Below, piece by piece: positions 35,933 through 44,187 of a stretch of 64,000 nt of DNA. The first letter of the stretch is position 1; each line of letters begins with the position of its first letter. The notes beneath the pieces are model-generated. The model was not told the DNA's origin, did no database searches, and worked only from the letters and a program-made list of their open reading frames with translations. The stretch lies in contig NZ_CP134949.1 in assembly GCF_032116555.1 (NCBI RefSeq), positions 2,852,001 to 2,916,000 on the forward strand, given 5' to 3'. The translations under genes and the position numbers were made by a program. The DNA is from Halobaculum sp. XH14. Lineage in GTDB: Archaea > Halobacteriota > Halobacteria > Halobacteriales > Haloferacaceae.

Positions 35933-36865
35933 GGCTCTGGTGAATCCTAGACTGCGCCGAGTTACACCGTTAGAATTTGGGAGATGAAATGAGAAATCAC
36001 CGATGCTCTATGTCGAAGATCTCCTGCTTCACGAAGGAAGCGGTCACGTTAGCTAAAAATGCTGTTGGGGGGCGAGACGAAGTCGCCGCCCCCGAAGGAG
36101 TGGCGACTTCGATGACACGCCCTCATGTCGCTGCTCTGTCTGTGGGTTTACCTCGATGAATCGTACCGCAACACACTCGATCTGCGAGCGAAATGCCGCA
36201 TATTCTCGGTGAAATCGGCCTTGAAGAGGGCGATCTCCCTGAATCACTCCACGCTAGTGAAGGTGTTTGATAGGTTCGAGATGAAGGTCTGGCAAGTGCT
36301 GCTCCGACTCTCGTCGGAACTGCACGACTCCTCGGGTCACGCCGCCATCAACGCGACGTTCTTCGACCGCGAAAACGACAGCAAGCACTACTGTCGCAGG
36401 ACGAATTGTCGCGTTCAAACGCTCAAAGCGACAGATCTAGTTGACATAGAAAGCAAGCCATCCTCGACGTACACAGTACGACCGAGAAAACGCAAGACAC
36501 ACAGCTCCGCTTGCAGGTCGCCTCCGCAATGCAGGCAATCTGACCAGCCTCGCCGCCGACAAGGGCTACGACTGGATGGACTTACGCGAGAAACTCCGGG
36601 AAGACTGCGTGAGACCGCTATTTAAACATCGTCTCTTCTGACCCATCAACCACGCGCATTACGCGCGGGTCGGTGAGCTTCGATATCGCCAACGATCGAT
36701 GTGCGAGACCGTCTTCTCGTCGATTAAGCGCGCGCACGGCGACGCCGTGCATGCGCGAACCTGGTACCGAGAACTTCGCGAACTAGTTTTGAAGTGTGTC
36801 GTTCACAACATCAAGCGTGCCGCGATACGGTGGAATCAACCCCTGTATAGTGATTCACCAGAGCA
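35933..36865 (+). mobile_element. Decayed IS5-type insertion sequence with both ends
   Basis: About 0.93 kb bounded by inverted ends: left ggctctggtgaatcc (35933-35947) and right gattcaccagagc (36852-36864), matching as GCTCTGGTGAATC. It contains a transposase pseudogene. The size fits a haloarchaeal IS5-group element. Flanks are A+T-rich (aataaaat on the left, aaataaag on the right), possibly a degenerate target duplication. Confidence 0.75.
36010..36840 (+). pseudogene. IS5-family transposase, multiply frameshifted
   Basis: Pieces of one haloarchaeal IS5-type transposase appear in order in different frames. The start at 36010 reads MSKISCFTKEAVTLAKNAVG. Then come DESYRNTLDL, LVKVFDRFEMKVWQVLLRLS, ELHDSSGHAAINATFFDREN (the first catalytic Asp position is now Asn) and HYCRRTNCRVQTLKATDLVD. 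After frame changes, ADKGYD-like and ETVFSSIKRAHGDAVHARTW, then YRELRELVLKCVVHNIKRA, complete it. About 277 codons in total. Several frameshifts rule out activity. Confidence 0.8.
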
Positions 36866-36964
36866 AATAAAGTTGTATTCCGGATTGTTTTTTAGAACAG
36901 CGTTGGTGATATTCTTCCTCCATCGATCTTATCAGATGTCAGCGACTCTATTTCGTTCTGAAAC

Positions 36965-38146
36965 TCATCTGGCAATTGTCCGATTGTTAACCCCGAGCAG
37001 TGCATACCCACTGATAGCTGCTGATAGGACTGAAATTGCACCCAAGCCAAGAATGCTGAATCCTCCAAACGATTGTAGAATGACGACTGCAACGACTGGT
37101 GGCAACAAACGCTCTTGGCTACTTTGGTGGTAGACTAAGGGGAAGATAATCGTCATTAAAGTGAATATGATGTAGAGTACCCCTCCCACAATACCAGACG
37201 TGAGGAAAAACCGGAGGAAAGAGTTGTGTGGAGTATTCGGCGTAGCACCGGACGGTAAATATGGACGAATGAGTTCAGCTCGGTCTCCTGGCCCCCATCC
37301 GACAAGAGGCCTTTGTAGTGTAGCGTTAATAGTGGCTGGCCAAAGATATTCTCTACCGGTTACATCAATAGGGATGTTTCGATTACTTACGACACTGGCT
37401 TGGAACACTGCAAGACCAAATATACCCGAAAATGTCGAAATAGCTGCTGTAATAATGTATTGGCGATTGAGTAACCAGAAGACAGCGATACCACCCAATG
37501 CCGCAATATAACCCGCTCTGGAGTATGTAAAATTCAGGGCAACAAGATTCAATCCTGCGAACACGTATCCGGCGTGATTGTCATATGATCTCCCTTCAAT
37601 TAGGCCCAGAATGGCGGCAACAGATAGGAACTCCCCTGCAAAGTTAGAGTCGTTGAATATACTAGTGAGTACCTGTATATCTGGGCCGAATATTGCCAAG
37701 AACATCGGTCTACCGAACAGTTCCTCCGATTGGAAAGGGGGCACAACTCCAAAGCTAACGAGTAATCCAAGAATAGATAGACCGCCCCCAATCCGGGTCA
37801 CAGCGAAGACAAACTGTTCATGCGGTAGCGTTGACGGAATCCAAAATACTGTGATCAAAAATACAGGAACGAAGATAATTACCCTGACGCTGGCTGAGGT
37901 GACTATATTGGCCCCGCTAGGGTTAGTTACAGCATGCCACCCAAATATAAGGAAGATCCCAACCATAGAAAGGATAGAATATTTTTCGGCCTGAAATGTG
38001 CGACTTTTTTTGAGGAAATAAAGTGACGCTATTCCGAATGTCACCAAGGCGATTATGTATGAATAAAATACGGGGAATAGCGTAGTTAGTGAGAACAAAC
38101 TTCCAAAGAGGAGAAGGACGAACGCCACAGTCGCTCCATATTTCAC
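36965..38146 (-). CDS. O-antigen ligase/polymerase-like membrane protein
   Basis: 393 residues, about 11 transmembrane spans, with the Wzy_C-type motif in a large loop: FNDSNFAGEFLSVAAILGLI near residue 165 and PNTPHNSFLRFFLTSGIVGG near residue 310, where the His-Asn is characteristic. Such enzymes polymerise or ligate lipid-linked oligosaccharides outside the membrane. It would act after the flippase. It is the last gene of the glycan island on this side. Confidence 0.82.
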   Translation of the reverse strand: MKYGATVAFVLLLFGSLFSLTTLFPVFYSYIIALVTFGIASLYFLKKSRTFQAEKYSILSMVGIFLIFGWHAVTNPSGANIVTSASVRVIIFVPVFLITVFWIPSTLPHEQFVFAVTRIGGGLSILGLLVSFGVVPPFQSEELFGRPMFLAIFGPDIQVLTSIFNDSNFAGEFLSVAAILGLIEGRSYDNHAGYVFAGLNLVALNFTYSRAGYIAALGGIAVFWLLNRQYIITAAISTFSGIFGLAVFQASVVSNRNIPIDVTGREYLWPATINATLQRPLVGWGPGDRAELIRPYLPSGATPNTPHNSFLRFFLTSGIVGGVLYIIFTLMTIIFPLVYHQSSQERLLPPVVAVVILQSFGGFSILGLGAISVLSAAISGYALLGVNNRTIAR

Positions 38147-38530
38147 GGGCCAAATGTGTTGGGGCCAGGTAATAAATACCTCGTTTTACCATCCTTAGTT
38201 TGCCATTCAGCCAATGGATCGGAATGTTCAAAAACAGAAGGAGATGGACATTTTGATTCTATCGGCGCTTGGAATTGGCAGGGACACTTACCGAAGCCCA
38301 GACGGTGATTACTGGTCGACCCATACTGACGACCATGCAGACGACTAAACGAAGAATCAACCGACGAGCGCCAAGGAATCGACGTCGTGACGACTCTTAC
38401 ATCCCCGTCGTAAGACGTTGGGATCAATCGGCGCGACCCTGTCGATCGTGAGAACCACGTTCTTCCGTAAATTCAAAGGTCAGTTCGTCTCTATCGCCGA
38501 AATCCGCGTCTCAGTGACCCCCTCCAAAAC

Positions 38531-38548
38531 CGGGGTTGGACATCTCAA
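38531..38548 (+). repeat. Dispersed repeat copy 1
   Basis: cggggttggacatctcaa. Confidence 0.6.
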
Positions 38549-38599
38549 ACGGGGGAAACCGCTGAGCCACCCGATTTCGGCCGTTTCAGCTCGAAAAAG

Positions 38600-38623
38600 G
38601 TCCAACCCCACTCAGAGACCGAG
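38600..38623 (-). repeat. Dispersed repeat copy 2, inverted, with extended arm
   Basis: On the minus strand it reads ctcggtctctgagtgggg then ttggac, sharing the extension ctcggtctctgag with copy 4. Confidence 0.6.
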
Positions 38624-38639
38624 AGAACGGGCAGAAATC

Positions 38640-38656
38640 GGGGCTGGACATCTCAC
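38640..38656 (+). repeat. Dispersed repeat copy 3
   Basis: cggggctggacatctca. Confidence 0.6.
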
Positions 38657-39217
38657 CCCGCGCTCACGCCTCATCGAGCGGTGTTCGTGCAGTCGAAACG
38701 GGCCCCTGAATCAGTCGTCGGTAACTCCATCCAGGGACCCCGAATCTGCAGAATTCGTCCGATACAGCCGCCATATCGGGTGCCCGACGCTGTAGGCGTG
38801 TCGCCGTTAACGTATCACTCTATCCGTCCGGAAAACGGTCAGAATCCGTTCAGTCATGCTGTTTCATCCTCCCGGAGTGTCGATATGAAATCGGGGGCGT
38901 GTCCCGAGCCGATCGGGCGTGACGGCTGCTCGAGTTCCATGTGAAGCGGTGGGATTCGTCGTGTATGACCGCCCGTTTTATCGAATCGTCCCGGTTTCGA
39001 ATGTGAAGGGAGAGGCCCCTTAGCTGGCGTCAGCAGCAAATTTAGTGACGAGTGGTCCCCGCACCCAGCGGTTCAGACCTGATCACTATCGCGGCCGAGT
39101 TCCACCACCCCTTCATCTCGAACGAAATCTCCGAAATTTCACCGGCGACGACCGCTTCAACTCCGCCGGAATCGCCGATGCCCCGAAATCGGTCAGACCC
39201 CAAATCTGGCCTATCCC

Positions 39218-39247
39218 TCGGTCTCTGAGAGGGGTTGGACATCTCAA
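39218..39247 (+). repeat. Dispersed repeat copy 4 with extended arm
   Basis: Reads ctcggtctctgagagggg then ttggacatctca. It combines the extension of copy 2 with the core of copies 1 and 3. Confidence 0.6.
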
Positions 39248-39356
39248 CCAGGGTCGGTACTGGGTCGAATTTCGACGAGAGAGCCATTCTGGCCCGTGAG
39301 ATCGGCCGAAACGACTTCGGTGATTTTGGATCGAATCGGGCCAGAATCGGCCGAAA

Positions 39357-39373
39357 ATGTCCAGCCCCGATCG
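39357..39373 (-). repeat. Dispersed repeat copy 5, inverted
   Basis: On the minus strand it reads cgatcggggctggacat. Confidence 0.55.
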
Positions 39374-39514
39374 TGAAATCGACGCTGCCGGCGATTTAAC
39401 GGTGGAGATCCGCTCTCCCCAGCGATCTCGAAATGGGAGGAGTCCGGGTGGGTTGCGGTTGAGATTCACGAGTGGACCCTCGTGACCAGTGCTACCGGGG
39501 TAGAGTCGTGACCG

Positions 39515-39769
39515 ATGGGTGCCGAGGACCTCCCACCTGACCGGGCGAACCGGATCGCGGACGCCGTGGAGGACGTCGAACGCAACGTCACGAGCCGTCG
39601 TGGATTCCAGCACGTCTCTCGGGATGCGTACACCGATCCGGACGAACAGGACCGACGGGACGTCATCGAACGGAAGTTCGAGAAGCTGACCGAGGCGACG
39701 CTCGAGCAGTATCGCCTGTATACGGGGAAGTCACGTTCGAGCCAGTCGACACCCCGAGCAAGGAGATGA
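39515..39769 (+). CDS. Small protein resembling the N-terminal half of a HepT (DUF86) toxin, probably truncated
   Basis: 84 residues: NRIADAVEDVERNVTSRRGF and SRDAYTDPDEQDRRDVIERK then FEKLTEATLEQ. The dP-x-x-Q-x-x-v-E-R-x-F-x-x-x-t-E-A order resembles the first helices of DUF86/HepT HEPN proteins, but the later helices with the Rx4-6H motif are absent and the tail turns Ser/Arg-rich. No MNT partner is adjacent. It may be a remnant; an unrelated small protein cannot be excluded. Confidence 0.4.
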   Translation: MGAEDLPPDRANRIADAVEDVERNVTSRRGFQHVSRDAYTDPDEQDRRDVIERKFEKLTEATLEQYRLYTGKSRSSQSTPRARR

Positions 39770-39807
39770 ATGACGTTTTATTAGCTCACGTACATCGTAC
39801 ATGAAAC

Positions 39808-40197
39808 ATGGACGGCTGTCCCGAAAAACAGTTAGAAATTTGCAAGAACACATGCGAAACTCAAAAAAAAATTTCGGCCGCCGATCAGGGGCTTCTGATC
39901 GACTTCAGCGACCGGATGGCTCTCCTCAAATCCGAGTACACTGACTACCGCCACGACAAGCTCCTTCGCCACTGCACGATCATAGCCGAGGAGGTCGGTG
40001 GGCTGGCCGGGGCATTCGAGGAACGCGACGCTGCCGAGGACGTTGTTCGGTGGATCAACCGGAACTGCTCTACGACGTTTAGCAAACCCCCGACCTCTCA
40101 GAACGCGTGGGGGAAGACCCGGAACTGTTCGGGGAAGCCCAAGAGTTCTTCGCGCCGAACTCTGGGGAGTGATGCGACTGTGCCGGCCGGTGCATAG
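39808..40197 (+). pseudogene. Truncated tyrosine integrase, N-terminal core-binding domain only
   Basis: From the ATG at 39808 the product reads SAADQGLLIDFSDRMALLKS, EYTDYRHDKLLRHCTIIAEE and VGGLAGAFEERDAAEDVVRW, the SAM-like core-binding domain typical of haloarchaeal XerC/D-type integrases. After about residue 85 the frame turns to Ser/Arg-rich shadow; another frame there reads ERVGEDPELFGEAQEFFAPN before a stop, apparently the end of an unrelated gene. The catalytic domain is gone. A TATA-like ttttatta about 30 bases upstream shows the 5' end is intact. Confidence 0.7.
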
Positions 40198-40258
40198 CAG
40201 GTGACTAACTGAGCGTGAGTAGCTGACGGACACAGTGCCGACAACCACAATTATATTC

Positions 40259-40282
40259 TTGGAGAAACTATATGGTTCCCAA
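40259..40282. promoter_or_regulatory. Imperfect palindrome upstream of HTH module B
   Basis: Arms ttggagaaac and ggttcccaa around tatat, located 34-57 bases before the HTH gene start and just after a TATA-like ttatatt (40251-40257). Position resembles the nested palindrome of module A, though the sequence differs. Confidence 0.4.
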
Positions 40283-40315
40283 GGTCGAATACACCAGTGA
40301 ACGAAAGGTGAGTCC

Positions 40316-40939
40316 ATGTCAGACAGTTCAGATTTGACGGAGCCGTGGAAAGGTAACGTAAACGAGGCGGTCATCAGGGAGTGGAAAGAAGAGACCACCG
40401 CGTTCGATCGCATCACGACCGTCATCGACGCGACGTCGAAGCCAGCGTTTGCGAGAGAGATCGCCGAACGTGCCGTCGTCGCCGAACCGACAGCCCGACG
40501 CCACCTGAAGTCACTGGCCGAGGTGGGCCGAGTAACGGCCGTCTCGGCGGACGGCGGGACCAAATATAAACGGTCCCCGAGCACGCTCGCGATGCGACGG
40601 ATTGCAGGACTCCACGCCCACTACTCGAAAGAGGAACTTCAGGATGCAATTGCAGACCTCCGCGAGAAGTTAGCAGCCCTCCGTGACAAACACGGCGTTA
40701 GTGATGCGGACGATCTCGCAACGGAACTGGAACTCGGTGACGATAGTTGGACCGACGTCTCCCGGTGGCGAGACCTCGAGGAGAATCTTGACATCGCAAA
40801 GGCGGCGCTGAACCTCTACGACTTTGACCCTGATGGAGGCGGACAGGCCGCGATAAGAGCCGTCGAGGAGGCAGACGAGTCAACTTCCCAATCTGTTGTG
40901 GGATCCCTCGCTGGATTCGGTAGTCAAAGTGCTGCCTGA
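40316..40939 (+). CDS. DUF7342-type winged-HTH protein, copy B (putative antitoxin/regulator)
   Basis: 207 residues. Winged helix: TAFDRITTVIDATSKPAFAR, EIAERAVVAEPTARRHLKSL and AEVGRVTAVSADGGTKYKRS. A coiled-coil-like helical half follows (YSKEELQDAIADLREKLAAL) ending in an Ala/Ser-rich tail. The architecture and order match copy A at 22190, though sequence identity looks low, so these are related modules rather than a recent duplication. A partner gene follows after 11 bases. Confidence 0.72.
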   Translation: MSDSSDLTEPWKGNVNEAVIREWKEETTAFDRITTVIDATSKPAFAREIAERAVVAEPTARRHLKSLAEVGRVTAVSADGGTKYKRSPSTLAMRRIAGLHAHYSKEELQDAIADLREKLAALRDKHGVSDADDLATELELGDDSWTDVSRWRDLEENLDIAKAALNLYDFDPDGGGQAAIRAVEEADESTSQSVVGSLAGFGSQSAA

Positions 40940-40950
40940 GAGCCGTCTCG

Positions 40951-41406
40951 ATGTTACCAACTGATGATCTCGACGGAGAACTGGGTACACTCGACGTCGT
41001 CTCCATGGACGAGATCCGAGCCGCGTTTACGGGCCTTGATGGTCTCATTGACGCGGCCGGGTTCCAGAACCCTGCCGACCCGGAGATCATACAGGTGTAT
41101 GTTTCCGATGGCATCGGCGAAGCCACTGATTGTCGATTCGATATCCGATGGTATCGAAACGGATACTACAGCGTTCACCACACCGATTCGATCAGTCGGA
41201 ACTTCCGCTGGGATTACCATCCAAAAATGGGTGCCCCGGACAAACACTTCCACCCGCCACCAGATGCTCCATCTGACAACCCAGAACCGTCATGTCTTAG
41301 CGCAGAAGAGCCACCCGTCGTTGCCCGTGCGGTCCACAAGTTGTGGCGCCGTGCCTACGATACTGGACGGACGACTGCGCTGAATTCGGCCACAGGTAAT
41401 CTATAG
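40951..41406 (+). CDS. Partner protein of DUF7342 HTH module, copy B (putative toxin, TumE/DUF6516-like)
   Basis: 151 residues. Core: ATDCRFDIRWYRNGYYSVHH, then NFRWDYHPKMGAPDKHFHPP, a beta strand followed by a His/Asp/aromatic stretch close to that in copy A (WHQD-x-x-H ... SHFQ). A C-terminal helix PPVVARAVHKLWRRAYDTG ends the protein. The H-x-D and HFH motifs suggest a metal or catalytic site like that proposed for TumE-type toxins. Toxicity is inference from pairing and family resemblance. Confidence 0.58.
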   Translation: MLPTDDLDGELGTLDVVSMDEIRAAFTGLDGLIDAAGFQNPADPEIIQVYVSDGIGEATDCRFDIRWYRNGYYSVHHTDSISRNFRWDYHPKMGAPDKHFHPPPDAPSDNPEPSCLSAEEPPVVARAVHKLWRRAYDTGRTTALNSATGNL

Positions 41407-41475
41407 TACAACTAGTAGAAACACGTTCCGTCCGTTCTCGTCCGATCGTAAGGATCAGTGAGTCTGAGTGGTGGT

Positions 41476-41664
41476 TTATGACTCCATCCCGGAGCGTATT
41501 TCCTCCAGTTCATCCTGCATCTCGTCAACTAGATCAGACTCCCCGAAATTGGCGACCAGAGCTAGCACGGACGCTCGGGCTTCGTCGTTTCCGCAGGCGA
41601 GGACGTGACCGAGCAGTTCCGTATTCTCGCTCACGAACTCGCCGACGTCGTCGAAGTTACTCAT
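41476..41664 (-). CDS. Small acidic hypothetical protein
   Basis: 62 residues from the ATG at 41664: MSNFDDVGEFVSENTELLGH, VLACGNDEARASVLALVANF and a very acidic end (VDEMQDELEEIRSG). Two amphipathic helices are likely. The family is not recognised. It overlaps no other credible gene and lies between HTH module B and a small membrane-protein gene. Confidence 0.55.
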   Translation of the reverse strand: MSNFDDVGEFVSENTELLGHVLACGNDEARASVLALVANFGESDLVDEMQDELEEIRSGMES

Positions 41665-41720
41665 CGATCTCCCTCGTCGAACGTAGTCCGTTATCCCCGA
41701 ACGGACCGACACGAGCCACC

Positions 41721-42032
41721 GTGGATTCCACGGTGACGGTCTACAGGGAAAGAGCCAAGCAAAAGCGGCTTGTCACATCCCTTGTGAATCAGAGGCGAAT
41801 CGGGGACGTTCTTCTCGGGGTGACGATGATCCTGATCGGTGGTGTCCCGCTGGGACTCACCCTGACTGGACGGGGACACCTGATGGCAGGCGACGGATTC
41901 GGTGCTCTCTCAGGGACCCTCAATACGCTTCTCGTAGTGGGTTTCGTGGTCTGTGGGTTGGTGGTAGCCGCCGCGGGGGTCATCGTCGTGAGAAATGGCC
42001 GTTCCGGATCTGAGACGACTTCCCTCCACTAA
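41721..42032 (+). CDS. Small two-span membrane protein
   Basis: 103 residues from a GTG at 41721: a basic N-terminus (VTVYRERAKQKRLVTSLVNQ), hydrophobic span 1 (GDVLLGVTMILIGGVPLGLT), a glycine-rich loop and span 2 (LLVVGFVVCGLVVAAAGVIV) followed by a short tail. Unrecognised; perhaps a small membrane-associated stress protein. The open frame continues upstream but is Arg/Ser-rich shadow there. Confidence 0.5.
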   Translation: MDSTVTVYRERAKQKRLVTSLVNQRRIGDVLLGVTMILIGGVPLGLTLTGRGHLMAGDGFGALSGTLNTLLVVGFVVCGLVVAAAGVIVVRNGRSGSETTSLH

Positions 42033-42322
42033 TACGGAGGATGTTCTCGCGATCCAGTCGAGAATCGTGTATACGCACACCTGCCCACCGTGTGGGTCAC
42101 CGAGAGGACCGGACTACCAGGTATCCAACGGAGCACGAGCGCCCTGACGGACACAGTGCTTGTTCGGAGCCCGCCTGTTCCGAGCGTGCCCAGGTACGAC
42201 TGAACCCGGGGAACGACGCGGGAAACCACGCCCGGCACCCGGTCGGACATCAATCCTGTCGGTTCGAGGCCGCGAAATCAATCCGACGACTTAACCATCC
42301 CCTCGCCCTTGCCCGATCCACC

Positions 42323-42841
42323 GTGGCCGCCCTCCCGGACTGGATCGACGAGCGAATCGATCGCAACCTCAACAACTCGCTGACACAGCAGCACGTGGTC
42401 GAGACGATGCTGGAATCGAAGCGCCCGTTCTTCTCCATCCGGCAGCTCCAGTCCCGGGTACGTCCGGACGTGAGCGACGCGACGGTGCGGAATCGGCTCG
42501 ACGAACTCCAAGAGATCGACGTCGTGGCGACCGAAGCGTACCCCGACTCGGTCACCCTGTACTACGTCGAGTACCCGGAATCGGATTGGCCGGTTCCCCC
42601 CGAAGGACGGGATGCAGTCGCCCAGTCCTCCCCGCTCGATCGGCTCTCCATCCGCGGGTTCCTGACGATGCGAGAGACGGCCGGCATCCGGACGCTCGTC
42701 CTCGCCGGCTTCCAGTTCACGCTCGTCCTGGTGGCACTCGGCGCCGTCCTCGCCGCGGTCGGGCTCGACGGAGGCCCCGGTCGCGGAATCGCCCTCTGGG
42801 GGACTCAGCGTCACGGTCGTCGTGATCGTGTCGGTGAGTGA
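42323..42841 (+). CDS. Winged-helix protein with membrane span, C-terminus possibly frameshifted
   Basis: From a GTG at 42323: DWIDERIDRNLNNSLTQQHV, then a winged-helix region KRPFFSIRQLQSRVRPDVSD, ATVRNRLDELQEIDVVATEA, and a membrane span TLVLAGFQFTLVLVALGAVL. The tail of this frame (IALWGTQRHGRRDRVGE) is unnatural. In the next frame the DNA reads SVTVVVIVSVSDC, a plausible second span, so a one-base shift near 42780 is suspected. Probably a membrane-tethered DNA-binding protein of unknown target. Confidence 0.55.
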   Translation: MAALPDWIDERIDRNLNNSLTQQHVVETMLESKRPFFSIRQLQSRVRPDVSDATVRNRLDELQEIDVVATEAYPDSVTLYYVEYPESDWPVPPEGRDAVAQSSPLDRLSIRGFLTMRETAGIRTLVLAGFQFTLVLVALGAVLAAVGLDGGPGRGIALWGTQRHGRRDRVGE

Positions 42842-42978
42842 CTGTACGGGCGATCTCGCCGGTGGCTCTCTCAGCGAGGTCTTCACTACTCTCTCGAACC
42901 GGCTCCGTCGAAATCGTCGGGAGATCAGGGGTGGAACAAGCATAACCGTCCAGCGCCCCTCCCTGTAGAGAGTAACAC

Positions 42979-44187
42979 ATGGATATCTCTCAGATCCTCT
43001 CCTCACATTTTACGGAGTTCGACATCGGCACACCGCTCTCGAAGGTTGCCGGGGCGTTTGACAATCAGGAACTCGATGCGATCATCGTAACTGACGGCGA
43101 CCAGTATCGCGGCGTCGTTAGCCGCCGACAGCTGGCGTCCTCGTCCACCCAGCCATCTGCAAAGGTGGACTCACGGGTACAGCACGTCCCGACTGTCGAT
43201 CGCACCGAGGACGTCCGCGAGGTCGCGCGACTCATGATCGGCAGCGACGCCAAAACGCTCCCCGTACTCGACGATGACCGTGTTGTCGGCGTGGTGACTG
43301 GTGATGCGGTCCTCGAAGCAGTGCGTCCGTTTCTCGACGCAGTGACCGTCGAGGATGCCTATACGACGGAGTTGATCAGTGCGACGCCCGATACCACGGT
43401 CGGGAAAGCACTCAATCTGCTTCGAGAAGCCGGGATCGCTCATCTTCCGGTCGTCGACGGGGATGACCTCGCGGGAATGGTGAGCCTGTACGACGTCATC
43501 GAGTTCACGACGCGGGCCAGCAGTAAGAGCCAGGGCGGTTCGTCGAGCGGCTTCGGTGGCCGCGGCGGTGGCGGGCAGACTCGTGGTGGATTCGGCGCGC
43601 GCGAGGGCGATACCGACCGAATGCTCGACCTGCCAGTGCGGAACCTGATGTCCGACGTAGTCATCACGGTCGAGCGGAGCGCACCGCTCGACGAGGTCGT
43701 CGAGACGATGTTCGAGCGAGAGATTTCCTCGCTCGTTGTCACGACCGACGACACCTCCGAGCCGACCGGTATCATCACGAAAACGGACGTCATCGAGGCG
43801 CTCACCTGGGAACGCGATGACCAGAACGCCGTGCAGGTGTTCGGACTCGACGTACTGGACGGGATGGACTACGACGACGTCTCCGCACTGATCGAGCGCA
43901 TGACCTCGAAGTACGGGGAGATGAGCGTGATCAAGGCCAGCATCGAACTGCAGGAGCACAAAGAACAACGCCGGGGTGTGCCGCTGGTGCTCGCACGAAT
44001 TCGACTGGTCACCGACCGTGGCTACTTCACGGCAGATGGAGAGGGATACGGCGCCTCTCACGCCCTTCGACTTGCCGCAAACGCAGTCGAACGCCAGCTC
44101 CTCAAGGGGAAGACCTACGGCCAGTCGAAGAAGCGTTCGGACACTGACGAGCAGGCACCGCTCTATGGCTGGTGGCTTGGCGGGTGA
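42979..44187 (+). CDS. Four-CBS-domain protein with HPF/RaiA-like C-terminal domain
   Basis: 402 residues. Four CBS motifs at about 5-55, 62-118, 122-180 and 220-278 form two Bateman modules that usually bind adenine nucleotides. A Gly/Ser/Arg linker (about 186-215) separates the third and fourth. The last 110 residues (DDVSALIERMTSKYGEMSVI; ARIRLVTDRGYFTADGEGYG; HALRLAANAVERQLLKG) resemble the ribosome-hibernation-factor fold. A role in sensing energy state and acting on ribosomes is inference. The gene follows A+T-rich promoter-like DNA and looks intact. Confidence 0.85.
   Translation: MDISQILSSHFTEFDIGTPLSKVAGAFDNQELDAIIVTDGDQYRGVVSRRQLASSSTQPSAKVDSRVQHVPTVDRTEDVREVARLMIGSDAKTLPVLDDDRVVGVVTGDAVLEAVRPFLDAVTVEDAYTTELISATPDTTVGKALNLLREAGIAHLPVVDGDDLAGMVSLYDVIEFTTRASSKSQGGSSSGFGGRGGGGQTRGGFGAREGDTDRMLDLPVRNLMSDVVITVERSAPLDEVVETMFEREISSLVVTTDDTSEPTGIITKTDVIEALTWERDDQNAVQVFGLDVLDGMDYDDVSALIERMTSKYGEMSVIKASIELQEHKEQRRGVPLVLARIRLVTDRGYFTADGEGYGASHALRLAANAVERQLLKGKTYGQSKKRSDTDEQAPLYGWWLGG

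Larger units (their letters stand above)
38147..39514. other. Gene-poor stretch with a dispersed short repeat
   Basis: About 1.37 kb with no convincing gene. From about 38.5 to 39.4 kb a motif around cggggytggacatctca occurs five times in both orientations; the copies are listed separately. G+C is high again here, marking the end of the A+T-rich island. Confidence 0.6.

Noticed and set aside
38531-39373. Repeat cluster as a CRISPR array
   Set aside because: Copies are irregularly spaced, in both orientations and not separated by uniform spacers; no cas genes nearby.
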